From Lactuca virosa (lineage: Eukaryota > Streptophyta > Magnoliopsida > Asterales > Asteraceae): a stretch of 64,000 nucleotides of DNA. Below are positions 23,366 through 34,049 of the stretch, piece by piece. The notes below the pieces were generated by a model, which did no database searches, had not been told where the DNA came from, and saw only the letters and a list, made by a program, of their open reading frames with translations. Location of the stretch: contig CAKMRJ010005745.1 in assembly GCA_928212115.1 (NCBI GenBank), positions 79,023,362 through 79,087,361 on the forward strand, written 5' to 3'. Numbering within the stretch: position 1 is the first letter of the stretch; each line of letters begins with the position of its first letter. The position numbers and the translations under genes were made by a program.

Positions 23366-24595
23366 TTATGTAAGAAAGATAAAACACGTACCAGCCACGA
23401 CGTCTGGCGCTGCCCGAGCCTCCTCAGTAGTCAGCTGAAATGTGCGGCTCTTCACCGCTGGAGCATCCAACTTAGCAGGGCGGATATCTGTAATCCTCAG
23501 TGTGGCGGGCGCATGCACTGTCACTGCCCCTCCCCCTCCTTGCAACCTCAGACAATCTGCCCGTTTGTGGCCGGTCTGGTTGCAATGAAAGCAAATCAAG
23601 CCCTTCTTGGGGCAATCCCTGATCACGTGGCCCGACTGGCCACATGCGTACCATCCCGAGCCTGCTGCCCGACAAGCTCCACTGTACGGCTTACCGCACA
23701 TGGCACACCGGCCACGGCCCTGCTGGCCCCTACTGGAAGAATCCGAGGTCTTAGGCTTTTTAGCCTAACCTACTGTTGCCTGTGCCTGCTCAGGCTTCTA
23801 CTTGGTGTAGAAGTCCAACTCCATTTCCCGCTCACGGGCCTTCTCTACCATCTCATTCAGGGTTTTGCACCGTGTAAAGTTCACAAATTCCCAGATATCA
23901 TCCCTCAGCAAGGAATGATACCTCGTCCACCTCATATCCTCATCTGTAGCATACTGTGGGATCAACAGTGCTCGTTCCTGAAACTTGGCGATGATCTCCT
24001 CCACAGTCTCAGTGGTATGTTGGAGGTCATAAAACTCCCTCACTAGCCGTTGCACCTCGATAGGTGGTGCAAACTCCAAATCAAATCGCCTAACAAAATC
24101 TGCCCATGTCATCTCAGCCACACCGGATGCTCCCACCTGGCTAGTCACCTCTCCTTACCAGTCTCGAGCTCGATCTCTCAGCATACATGAAGCAAAACCC
24201 ACCTTTGCCGCATCAAGGCAAGAACTCGTGTGCTGGGCGTTCTCTATGTCCACCACCCAACGTCGACTAACAATGGGGTACCTGACCCTGAAAAACTCCG
24301 ACGCCCCGCACGCCTTGAATTCCCGGAACGAGGGAGTTCGGGCCCCGACCTGGCCCGCAACAATCTCAGCTCTGAATGCCCCGAGCCTCTCCTCCATGAT
24401 CTCCATCATACCCTCCTTGACTGTTCCAAAAATCACCAGGGTAGCGTCAAGGATGCCCCTCGTCACCTCAGCTGCAATTAGCTTGCGTAGCCTCTCATCA
24501 ATGGGCTCGGTACCATCGCCCGATCCAGATCCGGATCCTGATCCTGATCCCCCAACTCCATTTTGTGTCACCACCATACTGAACTGCAATGTCAT
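23366..24595 (-). pseudogene. Gypsy-1 gag (capsid and zinc knuckles), broken
   Basis: The reading starts at an ATG at 24595 with a Gly-Ser-rich stretch (GGSGSGSGSGSGDGTEP), then a capsid-like segment to about 24155. After a stop it continues at 24148-23798 (WADFVRRFDLEFAPPIEVQR), the typical gag helical region of Ty3/gypsy. A further stop near 23768 precedes 23701-23366, which has zinc-knuckle cysteines (ACGQSGHVIRDC, CFHCNQTGHKRADC). Gag would form the virus-like particle and bind element RNA. At least two in-frame stops interrupt it. Confidence 0.85.
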
Positions 24596-25253
24596 AAATC
24601 ATAATGATCAGGATATCCAAATAAGGGATCTTCCCACACCGGTCCTCCTTAAAGCTTCCCGATCTAACATTGGTTCGGGTACAGGTCCTGTGCTTTCTGT
24701 AGTACGGGCACAATACTACCTTCCACACCTACCTGTACCTTCCCTAAGGCTTTACCTGATAACTCTAATTTGTCAAATAACAAATCATATCTCATAGGCT
24801 ACCGCATAGCTCAAATCCTAGGCTAACCTAAGATTTCCTCCATCCATATCAAACCCGAACTCAATCATAACAGGTTGCCTTTATGCATGCAAATTATACA
24901 CAGAAAAGGATCAAATAAACTTTCAAATAATAGATTCTACCCTAGGACCACAACCATACAAGGAACAGGAAATAAGGCCAAATCAATCATTCTAAGGCTA
25001 CAAGCTCCTAACCGTATATAATTTTAAAAGCATACACATAGCAAGATCCATACGATTATCATAACTCAAATATCAGTATAACATGGCTAACATATTGGGG
25101 AACTACTTACTTGGCTTGGCCGATCACGCGCATTGCACTCTCCTCTTTTCCGGTTTAAGAAGTTTTTAACTTTTATTTTTGAAAACAATTTTATCATTTC
25201 CTTAGTTTGAGTCCTGACACACCCGAGAGTGTGCCCGAATCCCTCAAACCAAG

Positions 25254-25265
25254 GCTCTGATACCA
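25254..25265 (-). promoter_or_regulatory. Gypsy-1 primer-binding site
   Basis: TGGTATCAGAGC on the minus strand is complementary to the 3' end of plant initiator methionine tRNA and lies just inside the 5' LTR. It primes minus-strand DNA synthesis. Confidence 0.9.
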
Positions 25266-25268
25266 ACT

Positions 25269-27166
25269 TGTAACGACCCAATTTTCAAAAGAAAATTTTC
25301 ATTTTAGTTAGCCAAAACATTTTCCATAAACCATAAAATCGCAAATACAATTGTTTTCAAATTCATATCAATAACAAAATTATTTCAAATCATCAGAGTG
25401 TCCCATAAAAGCGCCTGAGAGAGAGTGCATGCTACGTCATCAAGCCTTGCCCTTGCCCTTAGGCTCGGATGTACCTGAAACAAATCCACAAACTGTAAGT
25501 TAATGCTTAGTGAGTTCCCCAGAGCATACCCCACACAATCCACATAAACACATAATCATATTAGTTATAAAAGCTACACATACTACAACAGCCATGCATA
25601 CAAATATATAGGGATGTCGTGGGCTCGTCCCCAGGGTCTTACTCCAGGATGCCATGGGCTCCCCACATGGTCTTACACCTAAATGTCATGGGCTCTCCCA
25701 TGGTCTTTAATAGGAAATCCATGGGCTCTCCACATCCGAGTGTCATTGGCTCTCCCATGGTCTTTTAGTAGGAAATCCATGGGCTCTCCACATGGTCTTA
25801 CATCCAGGTGTTATGGGCTCTCCCATGGTCTTCCATACAAACATACCACATATACCACTAGCATACTTCCTAGCATATACCAACTAACATGCCACATATT
25901 ACCACTTCAGCTAGGATACCATATATCATAAAATGGTCTGGCCTTGGTGCATTAGACCCATTGGTATGGTGAGGAGACTCACCTCTCGCGAATGCTGAAC
26001 TGACAAGATAAGATCCAATAAGCCCCAACACACTGCTCCAACTCAACTGCCTATAATCATCATGTGATCAACTAGTCACAATCCCGAACTACCATAAATA
26101 CCCTCAAGGTCAACGTTGGTCAACCATGGTTAAAGTCAAAGTCAACAGTCAAGGTCAAAAGTCCATGTTGACCTCAATTCGTTGAGTGCATCCAGCAACT
26201 CGTCGATTTACCTGACTAACTTGTCAACTTGTCGAGTTACCTTTATAACTCGTCGAGTTCCTCAATATCCAAAAGACCGAAAACTCATGTAGACTGAAAC
26301 TCCAATCCTTCACAGAAATCACTCGGAATCTCGAAAACGGGTAAACCCTACCTGACTCGTTGAGTTGGCTAAGGGACTCGACGAGTTCCTTCAGTCCTTT
26401 TTGATTTCAGTCCCTTCCAGTGGGATCCAAGGTCCCAAACTTCAGATCCTACTTCTCCAAGTGTAGTTACCACGTAAAGTTGCAAACTTTACGTGCATGC
26501 AAGACCTCACAAGGCTAAAACATCAAAACTAAGGTTCCTACAAGGTTTTAGTGCATGGAAAGGGCCTAAGTTGGATACAATGAGTAACTTTATGTCATTG
26601 AAGACCTAGAGGTGTCCAGATCTGGGACCATATCCTTGTGAAAAGTCCATATCCGAGGATGACACCCTTTTGGCACCAAAAGTGACCCTTTACTTCCAAG
26701 AAAAGAGATTTAATCAATTAAAGGTCAAGATAGTGACTTTATACCTCAAGATGGTTGCCAATACAGAGTAGATGTCGAATCTACTGCTTCTCTCCTTGCT
26801 CCTTCTTCTTTTTCCATCTCCAAAATCATTCACAACCACACCAAAATCACTCTCAAAAGCTCTCTCTCTCTCTCACTCAAGAAGGTGCAAGGCTCGAACT
26901 AGGGTTTCTATGGGCTGAAAAAATGATGGAAGAGGCTGCAACTGAGCCATAAGTTCTTTAAATAGGGTACAACCCTCTAAAAATTAGGTTTTCCCTTTAC
27001 AATGCCTATTCGTCGATTTGGGGTCTTCCGACTCATCGAGTAGATCCGAAGTCCTGTGTCCTCCTAATAACGTCTACTCGACGAGTTGGAGCTCCCCAAC
27101 TCATCGAGTTCCATCACAAAATCCTAAAACTTATAAAATTAAATAATACCTGGAACAGGTGTTACA
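25269..27166 (-). repeat. Gypsy-1 5' LTR
   Basis: This 1,898-bp partner of the left LTR differs by roughly 3-4 percent in the part compared by eye (first 275 bp). The TATA box is at 26965-26956 on the minus strand. Only about three of the ten palindromes are still exact; most of the others carry changes at their CG steps. The candidate intron is 25982-25475 on the minus strand. Confidence 0.93.
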
Positions 27167-27175
27167 AAACACAAA

Positions 27176-28234
27176 CTAATTATTCGACGAACCTTCACCT
27201 CCATTCCCGTCGTTTCCTCCTTGATATTTCACCGATTGAAAAAACACGTAAAGCTTATCCCTACACACTGGGTCGTTGAGCATTGCCCGAAGATTTTCCA
27301 ACTACATAATAAATAACAACATATATAAACTTATAAGTTAAATTATCAAACCAAATCAACATGCATTTATTGATACCAAAGTACATTGCTATTTTTAAAC
27401 TAGGGACACAAAACCAAAGTAAATTGCTATTTCTTGCACTTAAAACATAAACACAATTACCAAATCAACATGCATTTATTGATGCCAAAGTACATTGCTA
27501 TTTTTAAACTACGGACAAAAAACCAAAGTACATTGCTATTTCGTGCACCTGGGACAAAAATCCAATTACCAAAGCTTTTAGAAAATAATAACCACAAACC
27601 AAAATTACCAAATCAACATGCACTTATTGAAATAAAACAATCTTGTTTTACCTGTGATGGATGTGTTGACTGTGATGGTGGCTACGATGGCTGTGCAATC
27701 GGCGGGATGACAGAAGGTTTTCGGCCGATGCCTCTGATATGACCACATCGTTCACCTAGTACTCTCTCGAAAGTAGCTCTTTCTTGAGCGAGTGTTAACT
27801 CTATTTCACCTTCTGGCCCTTGCGTTTGTTCTAAGAGCTCTTCCACTAACCGATTCTATTTTTTTTCCAAAAGTGATTAACAATTAAGTATAAATAAAAA
27901 CTTAATTATATGATAAAAAATATAATTAAAATCTTACGTATTGTTGTTCCGCCTCGACACTAACAAATACACCATTCCAATCGATATGAGCCTTGCAAAA
28001 CATTTCCACTCTCTTCAGGTTCTGTTTAACATTAAAAATTAGATTATATTTTAAATAATTAAAAATATCATACGTTACCTACTTATAGCGTACTGCTATA
28101 CGAGCTAGAACCCCCACGGTTCACGATCATTTGCATTTCACAGACTTTTTTGTTCCTTTCTGAAGCAACTTTTTGTTCATCCGTTTGAAAATACTCAACT
28201 GCTTTCCTCTAATTATCGACCTCCATATCATGTG
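27176..28234 (-). pseudogene. CACTA accessory transposase gene (PF03004-like), 3' exons
   Basis: This continues the gene after the gypsy-2 insertion. Exon 3 resumes at 28234 and runs to donor AG|GTAACG at 28079. It contains a stop near 28209, then RKAVEYFQTDEQKVASERNK and MQMIVNRGGSSSYS, which match the conserved core of plant CACTA PF03004 proteins. Further exons are 28021-27938 (KRVEMFCKAHIDWNGVFVSV), 27855-27652 (LTLAQERATFERVLGERCGH) and 27301-27176, ending in TAG at 27176-27178. All four introns have GT..AG ends. In the family the product is thought to bind subterminal repeats and assist the transposase. The gene is dead through the 19.8-kb insertion, a stop in exon 3 and one in exon 2. 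Confidence 0.75.
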
Positions 28235-29933
28235 TGTAACATCCCAACTCCTAAGTATAATATTTATTTATTATTTATATTTTTAGTGATGACTGAGTGA
28301 CTCACCGAGTTGGATGACCAACTCGTCGAGTAGAGACGGGTTGGCCACGTGGGTTTAATGATCAACTTGACGAGTTAGAGAGCCGACTCGCCGAGTTGGC
28401 GCAGTGTGAGGAAACCCTAAATCTCCGGGTTTGTGACCTATTTAAAGGCCCTTAAGCCCTCATTTCCGCCTCACCGACCACCCTACTCCCCTGTGTGAAA
28501 CCCTAATCGTGTCAGTGAGCTAAGAGAGAAAGAGAGAGGCTAATCTTGTGGTTTTAGTGCACTTTTGGAGGAGAAGTAAGGAACATAAAAGCTTGGATCA
28601 AGAGGAGGCTTTTGGATCCATAGATTCTTCAGATATTTGCTTCAGTTGGAGGTAAAAAGATGCTAACTTGATCATTTTCTTATGAGATATTGGTTTAGGG
28701 AGTTTCTAGGGTTTTCTCCCATCCATCTTGTGTCATTGGGTCATTTGAGCATGGTTTGAGGTTGGAACCTCAGATCTGGACTGTAGGAGGCCTTGTGAGT
28801 CCAAAGACCCGAGCTTTATTGAGCTAGAGGCAAGCTCTTGTGCATCCAACCCTTGTTGGAGCTTGTATTGGCATTATGAGCTCAATATGCCATGCATGAA
28901 CGTAAAGCTTGCAACTTTAATTGATATTCGAGCCTTAGGATGATATATCTAGAGTTTGGAGTTGTAGATATGCCTTCAACATCTGAATGAGAATGTAGAC
29001 TGAATGGACTCGCCAAGTCAATGAGCTGACTCGACGAGTCGGCTAAGGTGTTCCCCGATGAGCCTGGACATGAGTAACTCGACGAGTTGATGAGGCAAAT
29101 CGATGAGTTAGGTTTGGTTTTCGCGACATTTCTGAAGGAACAAGGGGACTCGACGAGTCACAGAGGTGCACTCGACGAGTTGGTCAACATGTAAGTTTGA
29201 CTCTAGTGTTGACTTGAGTTGACTTTAGGGTTTGGTCAAGACATGGATTATTGAGACCATAGATGGGTAGAATGGTCTTTTATCCATTCCAAGAGTTAGA
29301 GAGAGAATAGCCTTTAGATTATTTAGAGTTGTGATTGGAGTGTTAATTGGAGATAATTATCATATGTGTTAGGCGGAGGCTAGATCGGTGATTCGTGTAC
29401 GTGATTCATTTGCTTGCTTACGAGGTGAGTCTTCTCACTATACTTACCTATAGTGGTAATATTTTTGTGACCAGAGGGTCCTATGTGCTTATATTGAGTA
29501 TTGTGATATCCTGCATTATGTCCTTGTCATTTATGTTGTGTATTATTTTGAGATTTACTGAGTTAGGACCGGAGGGTCCACCCGAGTTGTGGGACCGGAG
29601 GGTCCCATTGAGACACATTGACCGGAGGGTCTTATTGAGTTATAGCCATGAGAGGTTAATGAGATATGTGTGGTATTTTAGGGAACTCACTAAGCTAGCT
29701 TCGTGCTTACTGTGTTATGTGATATGTGTTTCAGGTACTTCTTAGGATCGCGGGAAGGCGCCGACTTGATTGTACACACACGAGCTGGAGTTTATGTTTG
29801 TGGATCCTGGATTTTATCAAACAATTTATAAACTTGTGCTGTTGAAAATTTGACAATTGTGGTTTTGGAATGTGATAATGAGATTTATGTGGTTTGAAAA
29901 TGAAAAATTTGTTTGAAAATTTATGGTGTTACA
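28235..29933 (+). repeat. Gypsy-2 LTR 1
   Basis: 1,699 bp, TGTAACATCCC-type start and GGTGTTACA end. Layout: palindrome cluster at 28310-28396, TATA box CTATTTAAAG at 28438 (41 nt after the last palindrome), purine-rich GAGAGAAAGAGAGAG near 28526, second palindrome cluster 29008-29180, W-box-like TTGAC words at 29196-29225, candidate intron 29425-29734, LTR end. GGACCGGAGGGTCC-type hairpins lie inside the candidate intron. Confidence 0.93.
29425..29734 (+). promoter_or_regulatory. Candidate LTR leader intron (gypsy-2)
   Basis: GAG|GTGAGTCTTCTCAC marks a donor close to the plant consensus, and ATGTGTTTCAG|GTAC an acceptor, 310 nt apart and both downstream of the TATA box. The same pair occurs in LTR 2 (35239-35544) and LTR 3 (47485-47790). 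Splicing itself cannot be shown from DNA alone. Confidence 0.55.
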
Positions 29934-29936
29934 AGT

Positions 29937-30584
29937 TGGTATCAGAGCCTTGGCTTGAGGGATTCGGATTTACCATCGGGTATGTTCCCCAGGTGGAAAG
30001 GGAATGGTTGGCCCATGAGTTTCTGTCTCTCAAGAAGAAGACAGAAACTGTGACCAAGATCACGAGGATGTTCCATGAGAGGGCACTGTTTTGCCCTGAG
30101 CATGTATCTACCGAGTAGGCACGTGTGAGCCGATATCTGAGCATACTGAGGAGGGATATATGAGAGTTCGTGGCGAACTCGTTATACCGGACATTGGCTG
30201 AGCTTCAGACCAATGACAGGTGCAGGGAGATTGAGCTAGAGTTACAGGCTAGGGAGGAGGGGAAGTCTCAGGGGAGAGACCGGAGACCAGTACAGTCGCA
30301 GCCGGCGACGAAGCGGGAAAAGCCCGCTGATATGAGAGTTGGGGGCCAGAAGGGCCGCACTTGTGGCAAGTGAGGCAAGAGTCACGAGGGATCATGTCGG
30401 GCGGGAATTTGCTACAAATGTGGCAAGGAGGGGAACCTGGCGGGGGATTTCCCCAAGGGGTTTGCAGTTTGCTTTCACTGCAACTAGACTGGCCATCAGA
30501 AGGCCGAGTGCCCTCAGCTCATTCAGGGATCAGCCCAGGGTTCCGCTCCTACTGCTTCTTGAGCTACTGACAGTCGGCCAGTGA
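29937..30584 (+). pseudogene. Gypsy-2 copy 1: PBS and truncated gag
   Basis: The PBS TGGTATCAGAGC is at 29937-29948. About 30 bases later the text jumps into the middle of gag (VPQVEREWLAHEFLSLKKKT at about 29987), so the 5' leader and the N-terminal gag are missing. Compared with copy 2, the deletion ends share GTATGT. The frame goes on through MFHERALFCPEHVSTE, a stop at 30116, LQTNDRCREIELELQA and zinc knuckles near 30400-30510 (CYKCGKEGNLAGDF, where the last Cys is Phe). Several stops interrupt. Confidence 0.85.
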
Positions 30585-31117
30585 AGGTCGAGGCACCGAA
30601 GGCTCGTTGGAGAGCTTTTCAGCTGACAGCGGAGGATGTCCGCACGGCATCTGATGTCGTTGCTGGTATGTATTTCCTTATTCCTGTTATTTTGAGATTG
30701 TTGCATATAGGTACTTTTCTTGTGAGTTATGTACCTGCTTTGGTGTTATTTGACTCGGGTGCGAGTCGATCCTTCGTGTCTTTAGCTTTTAGTCATCATA
30801 TCAGTGTCAGGCGAGAGGTGTTGAGTCGACCTCTGAGGGGTTCTATAGCCGACGAGCATGTGGTTTTTGCCACTAATGTATTCCGAGGATGTGTACTAGA
30901 GATTTTTGGTGTTGAGTTTCCGATAGATCTAGTGCCGATAGCCATGGGTGATGTCTGTGCCATAGTGGGCATGGATTGGTTGAGTCGGTTTGGAGCTGTG
31001 ATCGACTGTGAGCGTCAGATGGTGACCGTACGAGACCCTAGTGGGGGAGTGCTTACGGTGTATGGAGAGGGTACCAGATCTGGATCAGATTTCTGCTCTG
31101 CTTCCAGAGCGAGATAG
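30581..31117 (+). pseudogene. Gypsy-2 copy 1 protease domain
   Basis: A 178-residue open stretch contains the active-site region VLFDSGASRSFVSLAF (Asp-Ser-Gly intact) near residues 50-65 and IVGMDWLSRFGAVIDC near 137-152, followed by VTVRDPSGGVLTVYGEG. This is the Ty3/gypsy retropepsin-like domain, the best preserved protease in the window. Confidence 0.88.
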
Positions 31118-32560
31118 AGTCTGCAGCAGGGATGTATGGGCTTTCTGGCATATGTGATGGATACGTGGGTTTCTACAGAGAGGCTGAGTTCTATCTCAGA
31201 GGTTCCGATAGTGTACGAGTTCTCGGATGTTTTCCCCGAGGAGTTGTCGGGTGTTCCTTTCGAGAGGCAAGTAGAATTTTAGATTGATTTGGTTTCGGGC
31301 GCGATGCCTATTGCCAAGGCACCTTATCGCCTTGTGCCACCAGAGATGCAGGAGTTATCCTCACAACTCCAGGAGTTGCTGGGGAAAGGTTTCATCAGAC
31401 CGAGTAGCTCACTGTGGGGAGCACCGATCCTTTTTTGTGAAGAAAAAGGATGGTTCACACCGGATGTGTATTGATTACCGGGAGTTGAACAAGCTGACGG
31501 TCAAGAACCATTATCCACTTCCGAGGATCGACGATTTGTTCGATCAGTTGCAGGGGGCGTATTGGTTCTCTAAGATTGCTTTGAGATCTGGATATCATCA
31601 GATGAGAGTTTTCGAGGAGGATATCCAGAAGACGGCTTTTAGGACTCGTTATGAGCACTACGAGTTTGTGGTCATGCCTTTCGGGCTCACTAACGCACCG
31701 GCGGCATTCATGGACCTCATGAACCGGGTGTGCAGGCCTATGTTGGATCGATCGGTGATCGTTTTCATCGATGATATTTTGGTGTATTTGAGAACTAGAG
31801 AGCAGCACGAGGAGCATCTTAGAGAGATTCTTGGAGTATTGAGGTCGGATAGGCTTTATGCCAAATTCTCCAAGTGTGATTTCTGGTTACGAGAGGTCCA
31901 GTTCCTGCGACATCTCGTTAATCAGGATGGGATATTGGTCGACCCGGCCAAGATTGAGGCAGTTATGAGATGGGAGGTACCGAGATCCCCGTCCGCGATC
32001 AGGAGTTTTCTGGGTTTGGCCGATTACTATCGGAGATTTATCAGAGATTTCTCCATGATTGTTGTTCCTCTTACCAGATTGACCCGGTAGGGTGTTACTT
32101 TTGTCTGGGGGCCCGAGCAGCAGGCCTCATTTCTATACTCTTCTCCAGATATTGTGCGAAGCTCCAGTGTTAGCCCTTCCCGAGGGAGTGGAGGACTTCG
32201 TAGTTTACTGTGATGCATCTATATCAGGGATGCGAGCTGTGTTGATGCAGAGGGGACACGTGATTGCATATGCATCGAGGCAGTTGAAGCCTCATGAGAC
32301 GATATATCCCACCCATGATTTGGAGTTGGGGCGGTGGTGTTCTCCCTCAAGATTTGGCGCCACTATTTATAAGGTGTTCGGTGTACCATATATACAGACC
32401 ATAAGATCCTGAATACGTTATGGATAAGCCCAACCTGAATATGAGACTGAGGAGACGGTTGGATGTAGTGAAAGACTACGACCGCGAGATCTTATATCAC
32501 CCAGGCAAGGCTAATGTGGTAGCCGATGCCTTGAGTCATCGAGCAGAGAGTGCTCCGATT
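31118..32560 (+). pseudogene. Gypsy-2 copy 1 reverse transcriptase and RNase H
   Basis: YEFSDVFPEELSGVPFERQVEF-type linker text precedes the RT. A one-base gain in a T run near 31430 shifts the frame inside RT. From there to 32090 reads CIDYRELNKLTVKNHYPLPR, LRSGYHQMRV, FGLTNAPAAFMDLMNRV, catalytic FIDDILVY at about 31764 and VDPAKIEAVMRWEVPRSPSA. A TAG at 32088 and a shift follow. RNase H text (VVYCDASISGMRAVLMQRGH, SRQLKPHETIYPTHDLELG) is at 32190-32340 and VADALSHR at about 32520. Confidence 0.88.
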
Positions 32561-33996
32561 TGAGATATGTGTATGAGGATAATGGTGATGACCCCAGTCT
32601 TAGATACCATCCGAGAGGCCCACGTAGAGGCCGTGAGACCGGAGAACCGCAAGAGGGAGCGGGTGATCGGACAGGTTTTAGAGTTTGAGACGGATATTCG
32701 GGGGATTATGACTTTCTGTGGGCGGATTTGGGTGTCGTACACGAGTGGAGCTCGACGTATTCTGATGGAGGAGGCCCAGCGGTCGAGATTATCGATCCAT
32801 CCGGGGGCCACTAAGATGTATTTGGACTTGAAGAGGGATTATTGGTGGCCCTGTATGAAGTGAGACGTAGCATGGGTAGTTGAGAGATCCCTGACCTGTC
32901 GTCAGGTCAAGGCAGAGCACCAGCGACCACATGGTTTGTTGCAGCCTTTAGAAGTTCCCCAGTGGAAGTGGGAACAGATTTCCATGGATTTTATCACCAA
33001 GTTACCGAGAACCGCACGAGGTGTCGACGCGATATGGGTGATTGTGGACCGGTTGACGAAGAGTGCTCACTTCCTTGCTATCAGTGAAAGCTCTTCTGCA
33101 GAGAAATTGGCCGAGATTTATGTGAGAGAGGTGGTGGCACGGCATGGAGTTCCGACATCGATAGTGTCAGATCGGGATGTGCGTTTTACTTCCAGGTTCT
33201 AGAAGAAGTTTCAAGAGGAGTTAGGTACCCGATTGCACTTCAGTACCGCATACCACCCACAGACAGACGAGCAGAGTGAGCGGCCGATTCAGACGCTTGA
33301 GGACATGCTGCGTGCACGTGTTATGGACTTCGGAGGAAGTTGGGACACCTATTTGCCCTTGGTTGAGTTTTCTTATAACAACAGCCACCATTCCAGTATT
33401 GGTGTGCCTCCCTTTTCTTATATGGGAAGAGATGTCCGACTCCCATTAGTTGGGGAGAGGTAGGGAAGAGAGTGATGGGTAGCACTGAGATAGTGCTCAA
33501 GACGACTGAGCAGATTCAGCAGTTCAGACAGAGGCTACTGACAGCTCAGAGTCGCCAAAAGAGTTACGCAGACCAGCGACGATCCGAGCTAGAGTTGCAG
33601 GTTGGAGATTTTGTCCTCCTGAAGGTATCCCCGTGGAAAGGGGTGATCCGATTCAGGAAGCGGCGAAAGTTGGGGCCTAGATATATCAATCCTTTCAGAT
33701 TGGGGAAGGTATCCTATCGGTTGGAGCTACCTGCAGAGTTGAGCCAGATTCATAACACCTTCCACGTGTCCCAGTTGAGGAAGTGTGTAGCCGATGAGAC
33801 GGCATTGGTACCCTTAGAGGACATTCAGGTGGATGCTAGCCTGAATTACATTGAGAGACCGATATCAATTTTGGATAGAAACGTTAACACCTTAAGGAAC
33901 AAGGAGGTGCGACTGGTTAAGGTGCAGTGGGAGCACCGCAGGGGATCCGAGTGGACTTGGGAGGCGGAGTCCGAGATGCGCGAGCAGTACCCATAG
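32561..33996 (+). pseudogene. Gypsy-2 copy 1 integrase and chromo-like tail
   Basis: 32567-32863 has the zinc-finger region (RSRLSIHPGATKMYLDLKRD). After a stop at 32862, 32936-33202 has MDFITKLPRTARGVDAIWVI and SDRDVRFTSRF, then a stop at 33200 and 33233-33463 with STAYHPQTDEQSERPIQTL and YNNSHHSSIGVPPF. Thus the D,D,E residues are all present but on broken frames. 33472-33996 is an uninterrupted C-terminal module (LGPRYINPFRLGKVSYRLEL, HNTFHVSQLRKCVADETALV) with a chromo-like tail (VRLVKVQWEHRRGSEWTWEA). Its end lies about 50 bases before LTR 2. Confidence 0.88.
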
Positions 33997-34049
33997 TTTT
34001 TTTCGAAGCATGAATTCGAGGGTGAAGTCTGATTCTAGTGGGGGAGAAC

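Larger units (their letters stand above)
12751..27166 (-). mobile_element. Gypsy-1: Ty3/gypsy retrotransposon, chromovirus-like
   Basis: Two LTRs (12751-14640 and 25269-27166) flank an internal region read on the minus strand. The duplication AAACA is present at 12746-12750 and 27167-27171. The primer-binding site TGGTATCAGAGC (initiator Met-tRNA type) is on the minus strand at 25254-25265, three bases inside the 5' LTR. The polypurine tract AAGTGGGTGAGATT is on the minus strand at 14641-14654. Domain order is gag, zinc knuckles, protease, reverse transcriptase, RNase H, integrase and chromo-like tail, as in the Tekay/Del group of chromoviruses (group inferred). All domains are broken by stops or frameshifts, and the integrase is split by a 5.3-kb insertion. 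Confidence 0.93.

Noticed and set aside
23306..24797. Long plus-strand ORFs (246 and 189 residues)
   Set aside because: They are antisense to the gypsy-1 gag and zinc-knuckle region, which carries the recognisable protein signal.
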